Positions 37,609-38,412 of a stretch of DNA of 38,412 nt are shown piece by piece. Position numbers and translations under genes: made by a program. Each line of letters starts with the position of its first letter. Positions within the stretch are counted from its first letter, which is position 1. The DNA is from a bacterium (GTDB lineage: Bacteria; Patescibacteriota; Minisyncoccia; Minisyncoccales; DAOWIS01), in the NCBI GenBank assembly GCA_030640805.1, contig DAOWIS010000043.1:1-38412 (forward strand), written 5' to 3'. The notes beneath the pieces are model-generated. The model was not told the origin of the DNA. It was given only the letters and a program-made list of their open reading frames with translations, and ran no database searches.

Positions 37609-38193
37609 ATGCCTAAAGTAATTTTAGCTACAACCTCTCCTTATCGTATAGAAACATTTGGATATTTAGGTATCCCTTTTAATGCAGAAGGAAGTAATAC
37701 AGATGAATCTCAGGCAGAAAGAAATAATCCTGAAGAATTAGTAAAAAATCTTTCTAAGTTAAAAGCAGAAGCGATTGCTAAAAATCATTCTGATGCTATT
37801 GTAATTGGAATGGATTCCGTTGGTTTTTTTGATGGCCAAATTTTTGAGAAACCAAAATCAAAAGAAGAAGATTTCCAAAGATTAAAAGAACTTTCTGGAA
37901 ATAACCATCAATTTTATACAGGAGTCTATGTAGTGAATACAGCTACGAATAAGGCGATTTCAAAAGTTGTTAAAACAGAAGTTTTTATGAGGAATCTTTC
38001 AGAAAAAGAGATTAACAAATATCTTGATGAAGATCCTCATTTTAATACCTATGCTTTGGGTTATGATCCCATAAAGCACATCAGCTCGTCATTTATCCAA
38101 GGAATAGAGGGAAGTTATTATAACCTTTTGGGAGGTATTCCCTTAGAAACAATAGTTGAAATGCTAACAGAAGTTGGCTATAAAGAAGAATAA
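37609..38193 (+). CDS. Maf-like nucleotide pyrophosphatase
   Basis: 194 residues from ATG 37609; the frame is open upstream to 37525 but that part is basic low-complexity. MPKVILATTSPYRIETFGYLG is the start of the Maf family, in place of the usual ILASxSPRRxxLL. VIGMDSVGFFDGQIFEKPKSKEED corresponds to the DTVV...KP metal site, and HQFYTGVYVVNT to the following strand. Maf proteins hydrolyse dTTP/UTP or modified nucleotides, limiting their incorporation. The Arg-Arg of SPRR is reduced to Tyr-Arg, so specificity may differ. Confidence 0.85.
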   Translation: MPKVILATTSPYRIETFGYLGIPFNAEGSNTDESQAERNNPEELVKNLSKLKAEAIAKNHSDAIVIGMDSVGFFDGQIFEKPKSKEEDFQRLKELSGNNHQFYTGVYVVNTATNKAISKVVKTEVFMRNLSEKEINKYLDEDPHFNTYALGYDPIKHISSSFIQGIEGSYYNLLGGIPLETIVEMLTEVGYKEE

Positions 38194-38209
38194 TCTTAAA
38201 CTTTTTACT

Positions 38210-38412
38210 ATGAAAATTACAATTTGTGGTTCAATGTCAATTTTTGAAAAACTAAGAGAGATTGAGAAAAATCTTCTTGAATTTGGACATCAGGTCTTTA
38301 TGCCAGTCAATTTTGGAGTTGATTATTTAAATATTTCTAATGAGGATTTTGGTGAACTCAAAAAAGAAAAAAATGCGATTAAGGAACATTTTGAAAAAAT
38401 TAAACAATCAGA
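38210..38412 (+). CDS. Nucleoside 2-deoxyribosyltransferase-like protein, 3' truncated
   Basis: The first 67 codons are visible: MKITICGSMSIFEKLREIEK then NLLEFGHQVFMPVNFGVDYLN. The ITICGSM turn followed by a helix and GHQVFMP resembles proteins of the nucleoside 2-deoxyribosyltransferase / DUF4406 fold. It begins 16 nt after the Maf-like gene, so both may act on nucleotides. The window ends inside the gene. Confidence 0.6.
   Translation, partial: MKITICGSMSIFEKLREIEKNLLEFGHQVFMPVNFGVDYLNISNEDFGELKKEKNAIKEHFEKIKQS

Noticed and set aside
26291-38412. Second copy of the tRNA-Gln 3' half as the right attachment site
   Set aside because: I looked for TTCGAATCCAAGC and CCCGGCAGCC words to the right and found none, so the far end is not placed. 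Serine integrases share only a very short core, so absence is not evidence against insertion.
1-38412. CRISPR array or cas genes
   Set aside because: The heptad arrays are direct tandem repeats without spacers, and no Cas-like protein is seen.
1-38412. Alternative genetic code with UGA as glycine
   Set aside because: prfB with an intact UGA-dependent frameshift is present and murJ ends in TGA; long genes contain no in-frame TGA.

Overview
The window looks like a stretch of chromosome from a Candidate Phyla Radiation bacterium (Patescibacteria, probably Parcubacteria-like). This is inferred from the AT-rich composition, tightly packed genes with many overlaps or gaps of a few bases, family content (DUF4012, a compact FtsB, HEPN/MNT pair, small Lys/Arg-rich proteins) and heptanucleotide tandem repeats inside conserved genes. 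UGA is a normal stop: prfB carries the classical in-frame UGA frameshift and murJ ends in TGA, so the Gly-recoded codes of Gracilibacteria/SR1 do not apply.

Bases 1-5100 hold a truncated Asp-box repeat protein, the glycolytic pair tpiA-pgk, a DHH/DHHA1 phosphoesterase overlapping a type 1 RNase H, and a clear type A RNase P RNA with its own promoter and terminator. Bases 5110-13200 are a surface-glycan block: a polyprenyl-phosphate sugar-phosphate transferase, three GT4 glycosyltransferases, an orphan 291-aa gene, then on the minus strand a kinase-fold (APH-like) protein and a DUF218 protein. Bases 13340-26290 carry envelope and housekeeping genes: DUF4012, murJ, lepA, an FtsB-like protein, three tRNAs (Gly-CCC, Thr-CGT, Gln-CTG), a nucleotidyltransferase-like protein, a MNT/HEPN pair, prfB with a programmed frameshift, and ftsE-ftsX. 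Two short accessory genes (98 aa and 241 aa) share a leader motif with the 291-aa gene.

From the 3' half of tRNA-Gln onward (26258) the DNA changes character. A minus-strand module reads 570-aa unknown, DUF5659-like, 60-aa protein, gene II/X-like replication initiator, structured leader, large serine recombinase. The recombinase gene ends inside the tRNA. I read this as an integrated plasmid- or phage-like element. To its right lie a fused DNA methyltransferase/Mrr-like nuclease behind a structured leader, a membrane-anchored transglutaminase-like protein with calcium-binding and Cys-rich repeats, an SppA/ClpP-fold (SDH) protease with a zinc ribbon, an unknown gene flanked by a recurring motif, a Maf-like nucleotide pyrophosphatase and the start of a probable nucleoside 2-deoxyribosyltransferase-like gene. 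The right end of the element could not be placed.

The most interesting signals are: (i) a minus-strand pseudoknotted RNA candidate at 27884-28008 in the recombinase leader, whose two plus-strand mismatches become G-U pairs on the minus strand; (ii) the tRNA-embedded element itself; (iii) at least 14 heptanucleotide arrays, all left of 24.6 kb and mostly inside conserved genes; (iv) a palindrome family set exactly 6 nt before two TTGACA boxes; and (v) a 15-bp direct repeat plus an inverted copy bounding a hairpin-rich leader of the methyltransferase.
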